Shown here in pieces: positions 54,065 through 61,394 of a DNA stretch of 64,000 nucleotides. The notes under the pieces were generated by a model. The model was not told where the DNA came from. It searched no databases and saw only the letters and a program-made list of their open reading frames with translations. The number at the start of each line of letters is the position of its first letter. Positions within the stretch are counted from its first letter, which is position 1. The stretch is taken from NCBI GenBank assembly GCA_000716465.1, contig JNWL01000018.1, positions 1-64,000 on the forward strand, given 5' to 3'. Position numbers and translations under genes: made by a program. The DNA is from Streptomyces bikiniensis (GTDB taxonomy: Bacteria > Actinomycetota > Actinomycetes > Streptomycetales > Streptomycetaceae).

Positions 54065-54863
54065 GGTCCCCGAGGGGCATCAGGTGGGGGCGCTTGGCCT
54101 CGACGTGGTCCCCTGAGCTCTCGCCGCGCAGCCGGCGCCCGATCCAGGGCACGAGGTACTCCCGCGCCCACTGGATGTTGTCGCGGCGCACTTCGAGGGA
54201 GCCGCGCGGCGGGACCGGCGGCCACGCCTGGTCGGGGTCGGCGGGCACCGGCAGGCCGAGGACCTGGGCGGCGCGCAGGGCGACCCGGGTGTGTCCCTCG
54301 GGCGAGAGGTGCAGCCGGTCGTCGTCCCAGGCGCGCCGGTCCTGCACGGACCTCAGCGACCACAGGTCGAGGACCGGGCAGCCGTGGCGGTCCGCGATGG
54401 CCCGGACGTGCGCGGTGTAGGTGGCGATCTTGCCGCGCAGGTGCCGGAGCACGGGGACGTCGCGGGTGTCGAAGCCGGTGGTGACCATGACCGTGCCGAC
54501 GGCGGAGGTCAGGTCGGCGACGGCGCGCTCGAAGCGCTCGGCCACGTCGTCCGGGTCGGTGCCGGGGCGGATGATGTCGTTGCCGCCCGCGCAGAAGGTC
54601 ACCAGGTCGGGGGCGAGTTCCTTCGCCCGGGGGACCTGTTCCGCCACGATCTGGTCGAGGAGGCGCCCGCGTACGGCCAGGTTGGCGTAGCGGAAGGCGT
54701 CGTGCTCCGGCAGCTGGTCGGCGAGCAGGACCGCGAAGCGGTCCGCCCAGCCGACGTACGTCCCGTCGGGGCCGGGGTCTCCGACGCCCTCGGTGAAGCT
54801 GTCACCGATCGCCGCGTACGACCCGAATGCGTTCTTGTCTCTTGATCTCGAATCGTCTGCCAC
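54051..54863 (-). CDS. SGNH/GDSL hydrolase family protein
   Basis: This cytoplasmic esterase-like enzyme of 270 residues starts at GTG 54863 (GGAAGGA upstream). SGNH blocks: AAIGDSFTEGVGD (Ser nucleophile), Gly in LAVRGRLLDQIV, FCAGGNDIIRPG (Asn), and DDDRLHLSPEGH (Asp/His). Substrates of this family include lipids and acetyl esters. A hydrophilic C-terminal extension of about 60 residues follows the domain. The 3' end overlaps STM4011 by 14 bases. Confidence 0.9.
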   Translation of the reverse strand: MADDSRSRDKNAFGSYAAIGDSFTEGVGDPGPDGTYVGWADRFAVLLADQLPEHDAFRYANLAVRGRLLDQIVAEQVPRAKELAPDLVTFCAGGNDIIRPGTDPDDVAERFERAVADLTSAVGTVMVTTGFDTRDVPVLRHLRGKIATYTAHVRAIADRHGCPVLDLWSLRSVQDRRAWDDDRLHLSPEGHTRVALRAAQVLGLPVPADPDQAWPPVPPRGSLEVRRDNIQWAREYLVPWIGRRLRGESSGDHVEAKRPHLMPLGDLMPL

Positions 54864-54926
54864 GGGGGCACATCCTTCCCTTTCGCATGTGACCTACGCG
54901 ACCGTAAGGAGGGGTTGACGACGGGT

Positions 54927-54956
54927 GATATATGCCACCGATAAAGATTCGCCCAA
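54927..54956 (-). promoter_or_regulatory. Candidate promoter of the SGNH hydrolase gene
   Basis: On the minus strand TTGGGC and TATATC are separated by 18 bases, about 64 bases upstream of the start, in a locally AT-rich patch. This fits the housekeeping sigma factor moderately. Confidence 0.4.
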
Positions 54957-54967
54957 GTCGGAACAGG

Positions 54968-55001
54968 CCGGCGGCCCGGCACGTACGTGCCGGGCCGCCG
55001 G
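54968..55001 (-). terminator. 34-bp perfect palindrome, terminator of the M23 gene
   Basis: Arms 54968-54984 (CCGGCGGCCCGGCACGT) and 54985-55001 are exact complements without unpaired loop bases. It lies 20 bases beyond the M23 peptidase stop. Confidence 0.7.
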
Positions 55002-55020
55002 AAAGGAATGCGCCGGGGGG

Positions 55021-55995
55021 TCAGACGGAGACGCCGTGCTGGCGCAGGTAGGCCAGCGGGTCGATGTCCGAGCCGTAGTTCGGCGTGGTGCGGATCTCGA
55101 AGTGCAGGTGCGGGCCGGTGGAGTTGCCGGTGGAACCGGAGAGGCCGATCTGCTGCCCGCCGCTGACGCTCTGCCCGGCCGAGACCGAGAGGGAGGAGAG
55201 GTGGGCGTACTGCGAGTAGTTGCCGTCCGCGTGCTGGATGACGACCTCGTTGCCGTACGAGCCGCTCCAGCCGGCGGAGACGACCGTGCCGGCGCCGACG
55301 GCGCGGACGGTGGTGCCGGAGGAGGCGATGAAGTCGACGCCGGTGTGGTAGCCGGAGGACCACATGGAGCCGGAGGCGCGGTACGGGGTGGAGAAGCCGC
55401 CGGTGACGGGGGCGACCCAGCCGGAGGAGGAGGCGGTGGAGCCGGTGGAGCTCTTCTCCGCGGCCTTCGGGGCGGTGGTGGCCGGGGCGGCGGCGCGGCG
55501 GCTCTCGCGGGAGGCGCGGGGGGCGTCGTCGCCGTTCTTCCCGGCGCTCCGGGCGCCGGTGGTGCTCTTCGGGCCGGTGGGGACGGAGCCCTTGGCGCCG
55601 ATGGTGAGCTTCATGCCGGGCATGATGAGGGAGGGGTCGGCGCCGATGGTCCGGCGGTTGTCCTCGTAGATCCGCTGCCAGCCGCCCGCGAGGTGGTGGT
55701 CGGCGGCGATCTTCGACAGGTAGTCGCCGGGGACGACGGAGTACGTCCGGGGGCCGCTCTCCGCGGCGGCCTTCGAAGGGGCGGCCTTCGCGGGGGCGGC
55801 GGCCTTCGCCGCGACGGGCTGCGCGGTGACGACGGACTGGACGGAGGCGGCGGCCGGGGCGGCCTGCTCGGCGGCGTGGGCCCCGGTGGCGCCGAGGAGC
55901 GGAAGGGCGACGACGGCGCCTCCCGTACCGGCGGCGGCGAATCCGCGGGTGAGGGGGTTGTTCTTGGGACGGCGGTGCTTACCCTTCGCGGGCAT
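55021..55995 (-). CDS. Secreted LysM-M23 peptidase
   Basis: This cell-wall hydrolase of 324 residues starts at ATG 55995 (GGAGAGGA upstream). The signal peptide (GFAAAGTGGAVVALPLL, ending near AHA-AEQ) is followed by an Ala-rich linker, one LysM domain (residues about 83-130: YSVVPGDYLSKIAADHHL, then LIMPGMKLTI), a second linker, and an M23 domain. Zinc ligands are seen in YHTGVDF and in HLHFEI. Such enzymes cut peptidoglycan cross-links in growth, germination or spore formation. A ydaO-type c-di-AMP riboswitch occupies its leader. Confidence 0.93.
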   Translation of the reverse strand: MPAKGKHRRPKNNPLTRGFAAAGTGGAVVALPLLGATGAHAAEQAAPAAASVQSVVTAQPVAAKAAAPAKAAPSKAAAESGPRTYSVVPGDYLSKIAADHHLAGGWQRIYEDNRRTIGADPSLIMPGMKLTIGAKGSVPTGPKSTTGARSAGKNGDDAPRASRESRRAAAPATTAPKAAEKSSTGSTASSSGWVAPVTGGFSTPYRASGSMWSSGYHTGVDFIASSGTTVRAVGAGTVVSAGWSGSYGNEVVIQHADGNYSQYAHLSSLSVSAGQSVSGGQQIGLSGSTGNSTGPHLHFEIRTTPNYGSDIDPLAYLRQHGVSV

Positions 55996-56007
55996 GGCGA
56001 ATCCTCT

Positions 56008-56136
56008 CCGGCGCCTGCGAGGTGAGCTGTCGGGTTCGGACTGGAGATGTCCGGCCGCGCTCTCGCGCGACTTCACCCCTAGCCGTCCTGCGTCGCGGGA
56101 CCGGCGTACTTCCTTGGGTCCCCCGCTCCTGCCACG
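56008..56136 (-). ncRNA. ydaO-type (cyclic di-AMP) riboswitch
   Basis: The minus-strand leader of the M23 gene contains the conserved ydaO pieces in order: GGAGCGGGGGACCCA near the 5' end (56116-56130), CTAGGGGTGAAG (56075-56086), and CCGAACCCGACAGCTCACCT followed by CGCAGGCG at the 3' side (56012-56040). ydaO RNAs sense c-di-AMP and, as I recall, usually switch expression off when it binds; in Streptomyces they control cell-wall hydrolases such as rpfA. The 3' edge is about 12 bases from the M23 start codon, close to its ribosome site. Confidence 0.85.
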
Positions 56137-56548
56137 CATGGGATGGGTGGAATTCCGGACGGTGGCAGGATTCGGCGGTCCGTCCGGATTGAGCGTGACG
56201 CTAGACGAGCGGGGTCGGCGCGAACAAGCCGTTGTTCCTCACCGGTATTCCGCCCTAGATCGTTCCACCGGAATTCCGGTCACCCTCCGTGGACGGCGGT
56301 CCTCCGACTCCCTTTTCCCGTAAGGAAATCGCGCCGGAACCCCGGCCACGATCCGTCACTTCTATGACGCTGCTCACGCGTCGAATCCCATCTCGCCTGC
56401 AATCAGGGCGCGTTATGCCCAATGGCTTAATTCGGACAGATCACCCATTCCTGTCCGAGGGGGTGCGCCGCGCCGCTCCCGCCCGGATGATTGCCCCCGG
56501 AACCGATTTCACCTCGGCATCCGTACGACGACATCTCCAGGAGCATCC
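56137..56548. promoter_or_regulatory. Divergent promoter region, M23 gene and tyrosine phosphatase
   Basis: On the minus strand TTGTTC and TAGCGT with an 18-base gap (about 56198-56227) make a possible promoter for the riboswitch transcript. A 14-bp perfect palindrome ACCGGAATTCCGGT lies at 56267-56280, and a related sequence GTTCCTCACCGGTATTCCG lies 28 bases to its left, suggesting a two-site operator. The AGGAG site for the phosphatase is at about 56538. Confidence 0.4.
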
Positions 56549-57364
56549 GTGACGCAGCAGCAGGTCCCGCCCATCGACGCCGCCGAGCCCGAGCTGACGG
56601 AGGTCCGCAACTTCCGGGACGTGGGCGGTCTGCCGACGACGGACGGGCGCGCGGTCCGTCCCGGCCGCCTCTTCCGCAGCGGCCACCTCGCCCACGCGAC
56701 CGAGGACGACGCCGCCTTCCTCGCCGGTCTCGGGCTGCACACGGTCTTCGACTTCCGCAACGAGGCCGACCGGCGGATCGAGGGCCCGGACGTCGAGCTG
56801 CCCGGCGTGCGGAACGTGAACATACCCCTCAACGACCCGGCCGACGGCAAGGAGTTCTGGAAGCTGGTGCGCGACGGCGACACCGTCCAGCTGCGGGAGG
56901 TCCTCGGCGACGGCAGGGCCGCGGCCCGGATGTCCGATTCGTACCGGCGCATGGTGGTCGAGCGGACCGCGGAGCACAGCCGGATCCTGCACTCCATGGC
57001 GGAGGAGAGCGTCCCGGCCCTGATGCACTGCGCGGCGGGCAAGGACCGGGCCGGGCTCGCCGTCGCGATCACCCTGCTCGCCGTCGGGGTCGAGCGGACC
57101 GCGATCGAGGCCGACTACGTGAAGTCGAACGAGCCGCACCGCCGCTACAAGGTGCGCCGCAGCTCCACCGCCCCGGACGCCATGGGGCCCGAGGTGATGG
57201 AGCTGCTGAGCCCGCTCTTCGACGCGCGGGCGGAGTACCTGCGGGCCGCCTTCGAGACCATCGAGACGACCTGGGGCTCGGTGGACGCCTACTTCGCCAC
57301 GGGCCTGTCGCTGTCCCCGGAGACCCGCGAGCTGCTGCGGGAGCGCCTGCTCACCGAGGCGTAG
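56549..57364 (+). CDS. Tyrosine-protein phosphatase (Tyr/dual specificity type)
   Basis: This cytoplasmic phosphatase of 271 residues starts at GTG 56549 (AGGAG upstream). The active-site loop is HCAAGKDRAG (about residues 166-175), the CX5R motif typical of bacterial PtpB/MptpB-type enzymes that remove phosphate from tyrosine proteins or phosphoinositides. The N-terminal block NFRDVGGLPTTDGRAV, then RPGRLFRSGHL, is the family signature. Divergent from the M23 gene. Confidence 0.92.
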   Translation: MTQQQVPPIDAAEPELTEVRNFRDVGGLPTTDGRAVRPGRLFRSGHLAHATEDDAAFLAGLGLHTVFDFRNEADRRIEGPDVELPGVRNVNIPLNDPADGKEFWKLVRDGDTVQLREVLGDGRAAARMSDSYRRMVVERTAEHSRILHSMAEESVPALMHCAAGKDRAGLAVAITLLAVGVERTAIEADYVKSNEPHRRYKVRRSSTAPDAMGPEVMELLSPLFDARAEYLRAAFETIETTWGSVDAYFATGLSLSPETRELLRERLLTEA

Positions 57365-57382
57365 GGCCTGTCCGCCCGGGCC

Positions 57383-57532
57383 CTACTTCGCACCCATCGC
57401 GAAGAGCAGGTAGAGGAAGCCGGCGAAGAGGTGCCCGGCGATCAGGTAGGCGAAGAGACGGAGCACCAGCCCCTTGGGGAACTTGCCCTCCCCGCGCTCC
57501 TCGCCGGTGACGGGTACGGACTTCTCGGACAT
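57383..57532 (-). CDS. DUF6126 family small membrane protein
   Basis: This 49-residue protein starts at ATG 57532 with GAAAGGG upstream. A charged N-terminal half is followed by a single hydrophobic helix (VLRLFAYLIAGHLFAGFLY). I recognise it as DUF6126, a short protein usually found just downstream of an XRE-cupin regulator, as here (46 bases). Role unknown. Confidence 0.82.
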   Translation of the reverse strand: MSEKSVPVTGEERGEGKFPKGLVLRLFAYLIAGHLFAGFLYLLFAMGAK

Positions 57533-57578
57533 GTCGGCCCTTTCCTGAAGAATCGTCACGGAAGAATCGTTACGGCGG

Positions 57579-58208
57579 TCAGCGCCGGTGCGGGGTCCCG
57601 TCGCCGAGGCACAGCTCGGCGACGGGGCTCTGCACCAGGGTGTGGACGAAGAGCAGCTCGGCCCCGCCCTGCGTGGCGGCGCCGATCCGGTGCGGGGTGA
57701 GCGAGTCGAAGTGCGCGCTGTCCCCGGGGTCGAGGACGTGGACCGCCTCGCCGAGCGCGAGCCGCACCCGCCCCTCCAGGACGTGGATCCACTCCTCTCC
57801 GGCGTGGACGCGCACGATGTCGGCCCGGGTGGCGTACGGCACGTGGACCCGCAGGCACTGGAGGGCGCGCCCGGCGCCGCCCGCCTGGCGGTAGATCCAG
57901 CCGTCCGCCTCGACGGGCTCGGAGCGGCCGGCCCGGACGACGGGGTCGCGCTCGGGGGGCACCTCTCCCAGGAGCTCGGAGACCGTCGTACCGTAGATGC
58001 GGGACAGGGCGAGCAGCATCGGCAGCGAGGGCTGCCGGTTCCCCGTCTCCAGGCGCGAGAGGTGGGCGGGCGAGAGGCCGGCCCGCCGGGCGGCGGCCTC
58101 CAGGGTGAGGCCCCGGCGCCGGCGCAGGGCCCGCAGCTGCGGGGCGACGTCGGGCAGGGCGCCGGAGGCGGCGGGGTCCGGGGAGGTGTCCCCGGGGACG
58201 TGGTCCAT
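57579..58208 (-). CDS. XRE-family regulator with cupin domain
   Basis: This 209-residue regulator has an N-terminal HTH (LRALRRRRGLTLEAAARRAG, then SPAHLSRLETGNRQP) and a C-terminal cupin (IVRVHAGEEWIHVLEGRVRL, DPGDSAHFDSLTPHRIG). Cupin-type XRE proteins often sense small ligands and repress nearby genes. The inverted repeat at 58231-58261, just upstream of its start, is a likely binding site for itself. With the small membrane protein it forms a two-gene unit beside the hopanoid genes. Confidence 0.9.
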   Translation of the reverse strand: MDHVPGDTSPDPAASGALPDVAPQLRALRRRRGLTLEAAARRAGLSPAHLSRLETGNRQPSLPMLLALSRIYGTTVSELLGEVPPERDPVVRAGRSEPVEADGWIYRQAGGAGRALQCLRVHVPYATRADIVRVHAGEEWIHVLEGRVRLALGEAVHVLDPGDSAHFDSLTPHRIGAATQGGAELLFVHTLVQSPVAELCLGDGTPHRR

Positions 58209-58230
58209 GCGTCCATTCCGCCAGGATCGT

Positions 58231-58261
58231 GCCTCTGAGGCAAGTTTCTTGCCCCAGAGGC
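58231..58261. promoter_or_regulatory. Inverted-repeat operator of the XRE-cupin gene
   Basis: GCCTCTGAGGCAA and TTGCCCCAGAGGC flank the spacer GTTTC; 12 of 13 positions pair. It lies 22-53 bases before the regulator's ATG, overlapping where its promoter would be, so autorepression is likely. Confidence 0.7.
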
Positions 58262-58284
58262 AAAACCCGGAGGGTCCTTTCCGG

Positions 58285-59673
58285 TCAGCGCTGCGCGACC
58301 GCCTGCCTGACCAGGGTCTTCCCGAAGTCCCACATCAGGCCGCCCCCGCCGTGGGCCTCGTCCATGACCGCCGTGAAGGCGGTGACGAACCGGTCCACGT
58401 CCGCCTCGTCGACGACGAGCGGCGGGATCAGCTTGATCACCTCCAGGTGGTCCCCGGAGACCTGGGTGAGGATCCTGTGCCGCTGGAGCAGCGGCACGAC
58501 GACCATCTGGGCGAAGAGGCCCTTGCGGGCCGCCTGGAGCATCGTCCAGCGGCCGCGCAGCCCGAGCGAGGACGGCCGGCCGAACTCGATGCCGATCATC
58601 AGGCCGCGCCCGCGGATCTCGTGCAGCAGCTCGTACCGGGGCACCAGCTCCTTGAGGCGGCCGGAGAGCAGGTCGCCGATCCGGCGCGCGCGGGCCACCG
58701 TGCCCTCGTCCTCCATCACGGAGAGGACGGCGAGCCCGGCGGCCATGGCCTGCGCGTTCGACCCGAAGCTGGCGGAGTGGACCAGGACCCGGTCCATGGA
58801 CGAGTAGACCTTCCGGAAGATCCGGTCCGTGCCGAGGGTGGCGCCGATCGGCACGTAGCCGCCGGAGAGCGCCTTGGCGACGCAGACCAGGTCCGGCTCG
58901 ACGCCCTCCTCGTGCTGGTACGCGTAGAAGTCGCCGGTCCTGCCGAGGCCGGTCTGCACCTCGTCCGCGATCAGCAGGGCGCCGTGCCGGCGCAGCAGCT
59001 CCTGGGCCGCGCGCAGGAAGCCGGGCGGGGCCTCGTGGACGCCCTTGCCCTGGATCGGCTCCACGACGAAGCCGGCCACGTCCCCCTTCCGCAGCTCCCG
59101 CTCCAGGGCGTCGAGGTCGCCGAGGGCGATCGCGGTGTCCGGCAGGAGCGGGGCGAAGCCGTCCCGGAAGCCCCGCTCCCCGTTGACGGAGAGGGAGCCG
59201 GCGGTGAGCCCGTGGAAGGCGTGGGCGCAGTAGACGATCCTGGGCCGCCCGGTGGCGTACCGGGCGAACTTGAGGGCGGTCTCGACGGCCTCGGTGCCAC
59301 TGTTGCCGAAGAAGACGCGGTCGAGGTGGGGGCTGTGGGCGAGCAGCCGCTCGGCGAGGAGGCCGGGCAGCGGCTGGCAGTCGAAGCGGGTGAGGTCGGC
59401 GAGGCCGGCGTCCAGGACGTCGTGGAGGGCCTTGCGGACGACGGGGTGGTGCCGTCCGAGGCCCATCACGCCGAAGCCGGCGAGCATGTCCAGGTAGTCG
59501 TTCCCGTCGGCGTCCCAGAAGTGGGCGCCCTCGGCCCGCTCGTACACCTTGTCGAAGCCGATGGTGCGGAGCATGCGCGGCAGCTGGGGGTTGAGGTACC
59601 GGGAGTGCAGCTCGTACCGCTCGCCGCCGCGCTCGGCGAGCAGGGCCCGCAGGTCGAACCCGCCGCCGGTCAC
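58285..59673 (-). CDS. hpnO: Class III aminotransferase of the hopanoid cluster
   Basis: This 462-residue PLP enzyme starts at GTG 59673, 16 bases after the hpnH stop. Features: DGNDYLDMLAGFGVMGLG, GNSGTEAVETALKFAR, HAFHGLTAGSLS, LLIADEVQTGLGRTG (PLP-ring Asp), and the Schiff-base Lys in CVAKALSGGYVPIGA. By context it should amine the terminal carbon of the hopanoid side chain (aminobacteriohopanetriol), as proposed for HpnO. The symbol is assigned from context, not alignment. Confidence 0.8.
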   Translation of the reverse strand: MTGGGFDLRALLAERGGERYELHSRYLNPQLPRMLRTIGFDKVYERAEGAHFWDADGNDYLDMLAGFGVMGLGRHHPVVRKALHDVLDAGLADLTRFDCQPLPGLLAERLLAHSPHLDRVFFGNSGTEAVETALKFARYATGRPRIVYCAHAFHGLTAGSLSVNGERGFRDGFAPLLPDTAIALGDLDALERELRKGDVAGFVVEPIQGKGVHEAPPGFLRAAQELLRRHGALLIADEVQTGLGRTGDFYAYQHEEGVEPDLVCVAKALSGGYVPIGATLGTDRIFRKVYSSMDRVLVHSASFGSNAQAMAAGLAVLSVMEDEGTVARARRIGDLLSGRLKELVPRYELLHEIRGRGLMIGIEFGRPSSLGLRGRWTMLQAARKGLFAQMVVVPLLQRHRILTQVSGDHLEVIKLIPPLVVDEADVDRFVTAFTAVMDEAHGGGGLMWDFGKTLVRQAVAQR

Positions 59674-59689
59674 GCGCCGCTCACCCCGC

Positions 59690-60712
59690 TCACCTGCTGT
59701 TCCCGGAGGCGGTCTCCCGGACCGCGCGCAGGGACTCCTTGAGGGAGCCCATGGTGGCGAGGACGGCGGTGGGCTCGTAGCCGCAGTGCGCCATGCAGTT
59801 GGCGCAGCGCGGGTCCTTGCCCCGGCCGTACTTCTCCCAGTCGGTCTCCTCGACGAGCTCGCGGTACGTGGGGACGTAGCCGTCGCTCATCAGGTAGCAG
59901 GGCCGCTGCCAGCCGAAGAGGGAGTAGTTCGGGATGGCCCAGGCGGTGCAGGGGAAGTCGGCCCTGCCCTCCAGGAAGTCCAGGAAGAGCGGCGAGTGGT
60001 TCAGGCGCCAGCGGCGCCGGTTCCCACCGGCGAACGCCTTCCTGAAGAGCTCCCGGGTCTGCTCGACGCCGAGGAAGTGCTCCTGGTCGGGGGCCTTCTC
60101 GTAGGCGTAGGCGGGCGAGATCATCATCTCGTCGACCTGGAGGTCGTCGTTGAGGTAGTTGAGCACCTCGATGACGGTCTGCGGGGTGTCGGTGTTGAAG
60201 AAGGTCGAGTTGGTGGTGACCCGGAAACCGCGCCGCTTGGCCTCCTTGATCGCCGCCACCGCCTCGTCGAAGACGCCCTCCTTGGCCACCGACTCGTCGT
60301 GGCGCTCGCGCAGCCCGTCGATGTGCACGGCGAAGGCGAAGTACGGGGAGGGGGTGAAGTTCTCCAGCTTCTTGCGCAGCAGCATCGCGTTGGTGCAGAG
60401 GAAGACGTACTTCCGGCGGTCGACCAACTGGCGCACGATCTCATGGATCTGAGGGTGCATCAGGGGCTCGCCGCCCGCGATGGACACCATGGGGGCGCCG
60501 GACTCCAGGACCGCGCCGACCGCCTGGGCGACCGGCATGCGCTGCTTGAGGACACCCGCCGGGTGCTGGATCTTCCCGCAGCCCTCGCACTTGAGGTTGC
60601 AGGCGAAGAGCGGTTCGAGCTCGACGATCAGCGGGAACTTGTCGCGCTTGCGGAGCTTCTGTTCGAAGAGGTAGGTCCCGACCCGGATGGACTGACGGAG
60701 CGGCATGGCCAT
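59690..60712 (-). CDS. hpnH: Radical SAM adenosylhopane synthase HpnH
   Basis: This 340-residue enzyme joins a 5'-deoxyadenosyl radical to diploptene to make adenosylhopane, the first step of extended hopanoids. The start is ATG 60712, with the perfect AGGAGGTGA site overlapping the hpnG stop. The cluster motif is FACNLKCEGCGKIQHP (CxxxCxxC, about residues 37-52); MVSIAGGEPLMHPQI, YVFLCTNAMLL and the C-terminal Cys set (PRCANCMAHCGYE) fit the family. Confidence 0.95.
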   Translation of the reverse strand: MAMPLRQSIRVGTYLFEQKLRKRDKFPLIVELEPLFACNLKCEGCGKIQHPAGVLKQRMPVAQAVGAVLESGAPMVSIAGGEPLMHPQIHEIVRQLVDRRKYVFLCTNAMLLRKKLENFTPSPYFAFAVHIDGLRERHDESVAKEGVFDEAVAAIKEAKRRGFRVTTNSTFFNTDTPQTVIEVLNYLNDDLQVDEMMISPAYAYEKAPDQEHFLGVEQTRELFRKAFAGGNRRRWRLNHSPLFLDFLEGRADFPCTAWAIPNYSLFGWQRPCYLMSDGYVPTYRELVEETDWEKYGRGKDPRCANCMAHCGYEPTAVLATMGSLKESLRAVRETASGNSR

Positions 60713-60719
60713 AACTCGC

Positions 60720-61394
60720 TCACCTCCTGGGGAGCAGCAAAGAACGGTGCCATTCGTAGAAAGCGGGAAGGACGGCACGAAGGACGCGAAAGGCTGATAT
60801 TCCCCCGCGTACCGTGCCAATACGGACCAGCTCATGCTCTGGAGCGTCCACGACCACCCGGACGGCCGCAACCGGACGCGCGCCCGGCCCCTCTCCGAAG
60901 GCTCCGGCGGCCCGTGCGGTACGCAGGGTCGCGGCGGACTCCATGTCGACGGCGATCGCGCCCGTGCCGCGCAGCGCGGCCCGCTCCGGGCCCCGCACCA
61001 CATGGTCGGAGCCGGACAGCGGGCCGATGTGCACGGACCGCCCCGGCACCGCCCTGACCAGGGCCTTCACCAGGAGGTCCGGGCCGGTGCACGCGGTCGT
61101 GCCGTCGGGCCCGCGGGTCTCGTCGGCGACCACCAGGTCCCCGGGGTGCATGCCCGGGGCGAGCCCCGCGCAGAACCCGGAGGCGATCACGGCCGCGTCC
61201 CAGCGGCGCCGCTCCCCCAGCGCCCGGGAGACCGCCGTCCGGGCCCGCTCGGGGCCCATGCCCGTCCGCAGCACGGTGACCGGCCCGGGGGCGCCGCCCC
61301 GGTCGCCGCTGCGCAGGGCGAGCTGCTCGATGCCGAGCGCGCAGGCGATCAGGAGCGGCGGGGTGGCGGCGCCGGGGGCGGGCGCGCGGCCCAT
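60720..61394 (-). CDS. hpnG: Hopanoid-associated nucleosidase/phosphorylase HpnG
   Basis: This 224-residue nucleoside phosphorylase-like protein starts at ATG 61394, within the TGATG overlap with shc (AAGGAGG upstream). VTVLRTGMGPERA, VIASGFCAGLAPGMHPGDLVVAD and AIAVDMESAATLR (catalytic/binding Met-Glu) match PNP/MTAN family members. HpnG removes adenine from adenosylhopane. It sits between shc and hpnH. Confidence 0.9.
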   Translation of the reverse strand: MGRAPAPGAATPPLLIACALGIEQLALRSGDRGGAPGPVTVLRTGMGPERARTAVSRALGERRRWDAAVIASGFCAGLAPGMHPGDLVVADETRGPDGTTACTGPDLLVKALVRAVPGRSVHIGPLSGSDHVVRGPERAALRGTGAIAVDMESAATLRTARAAGAFGEGPGARPVAAVRVVVDAPEHELVRIGTVRGGISAFRVLRAVLPAFYEWHRSLLLPRR

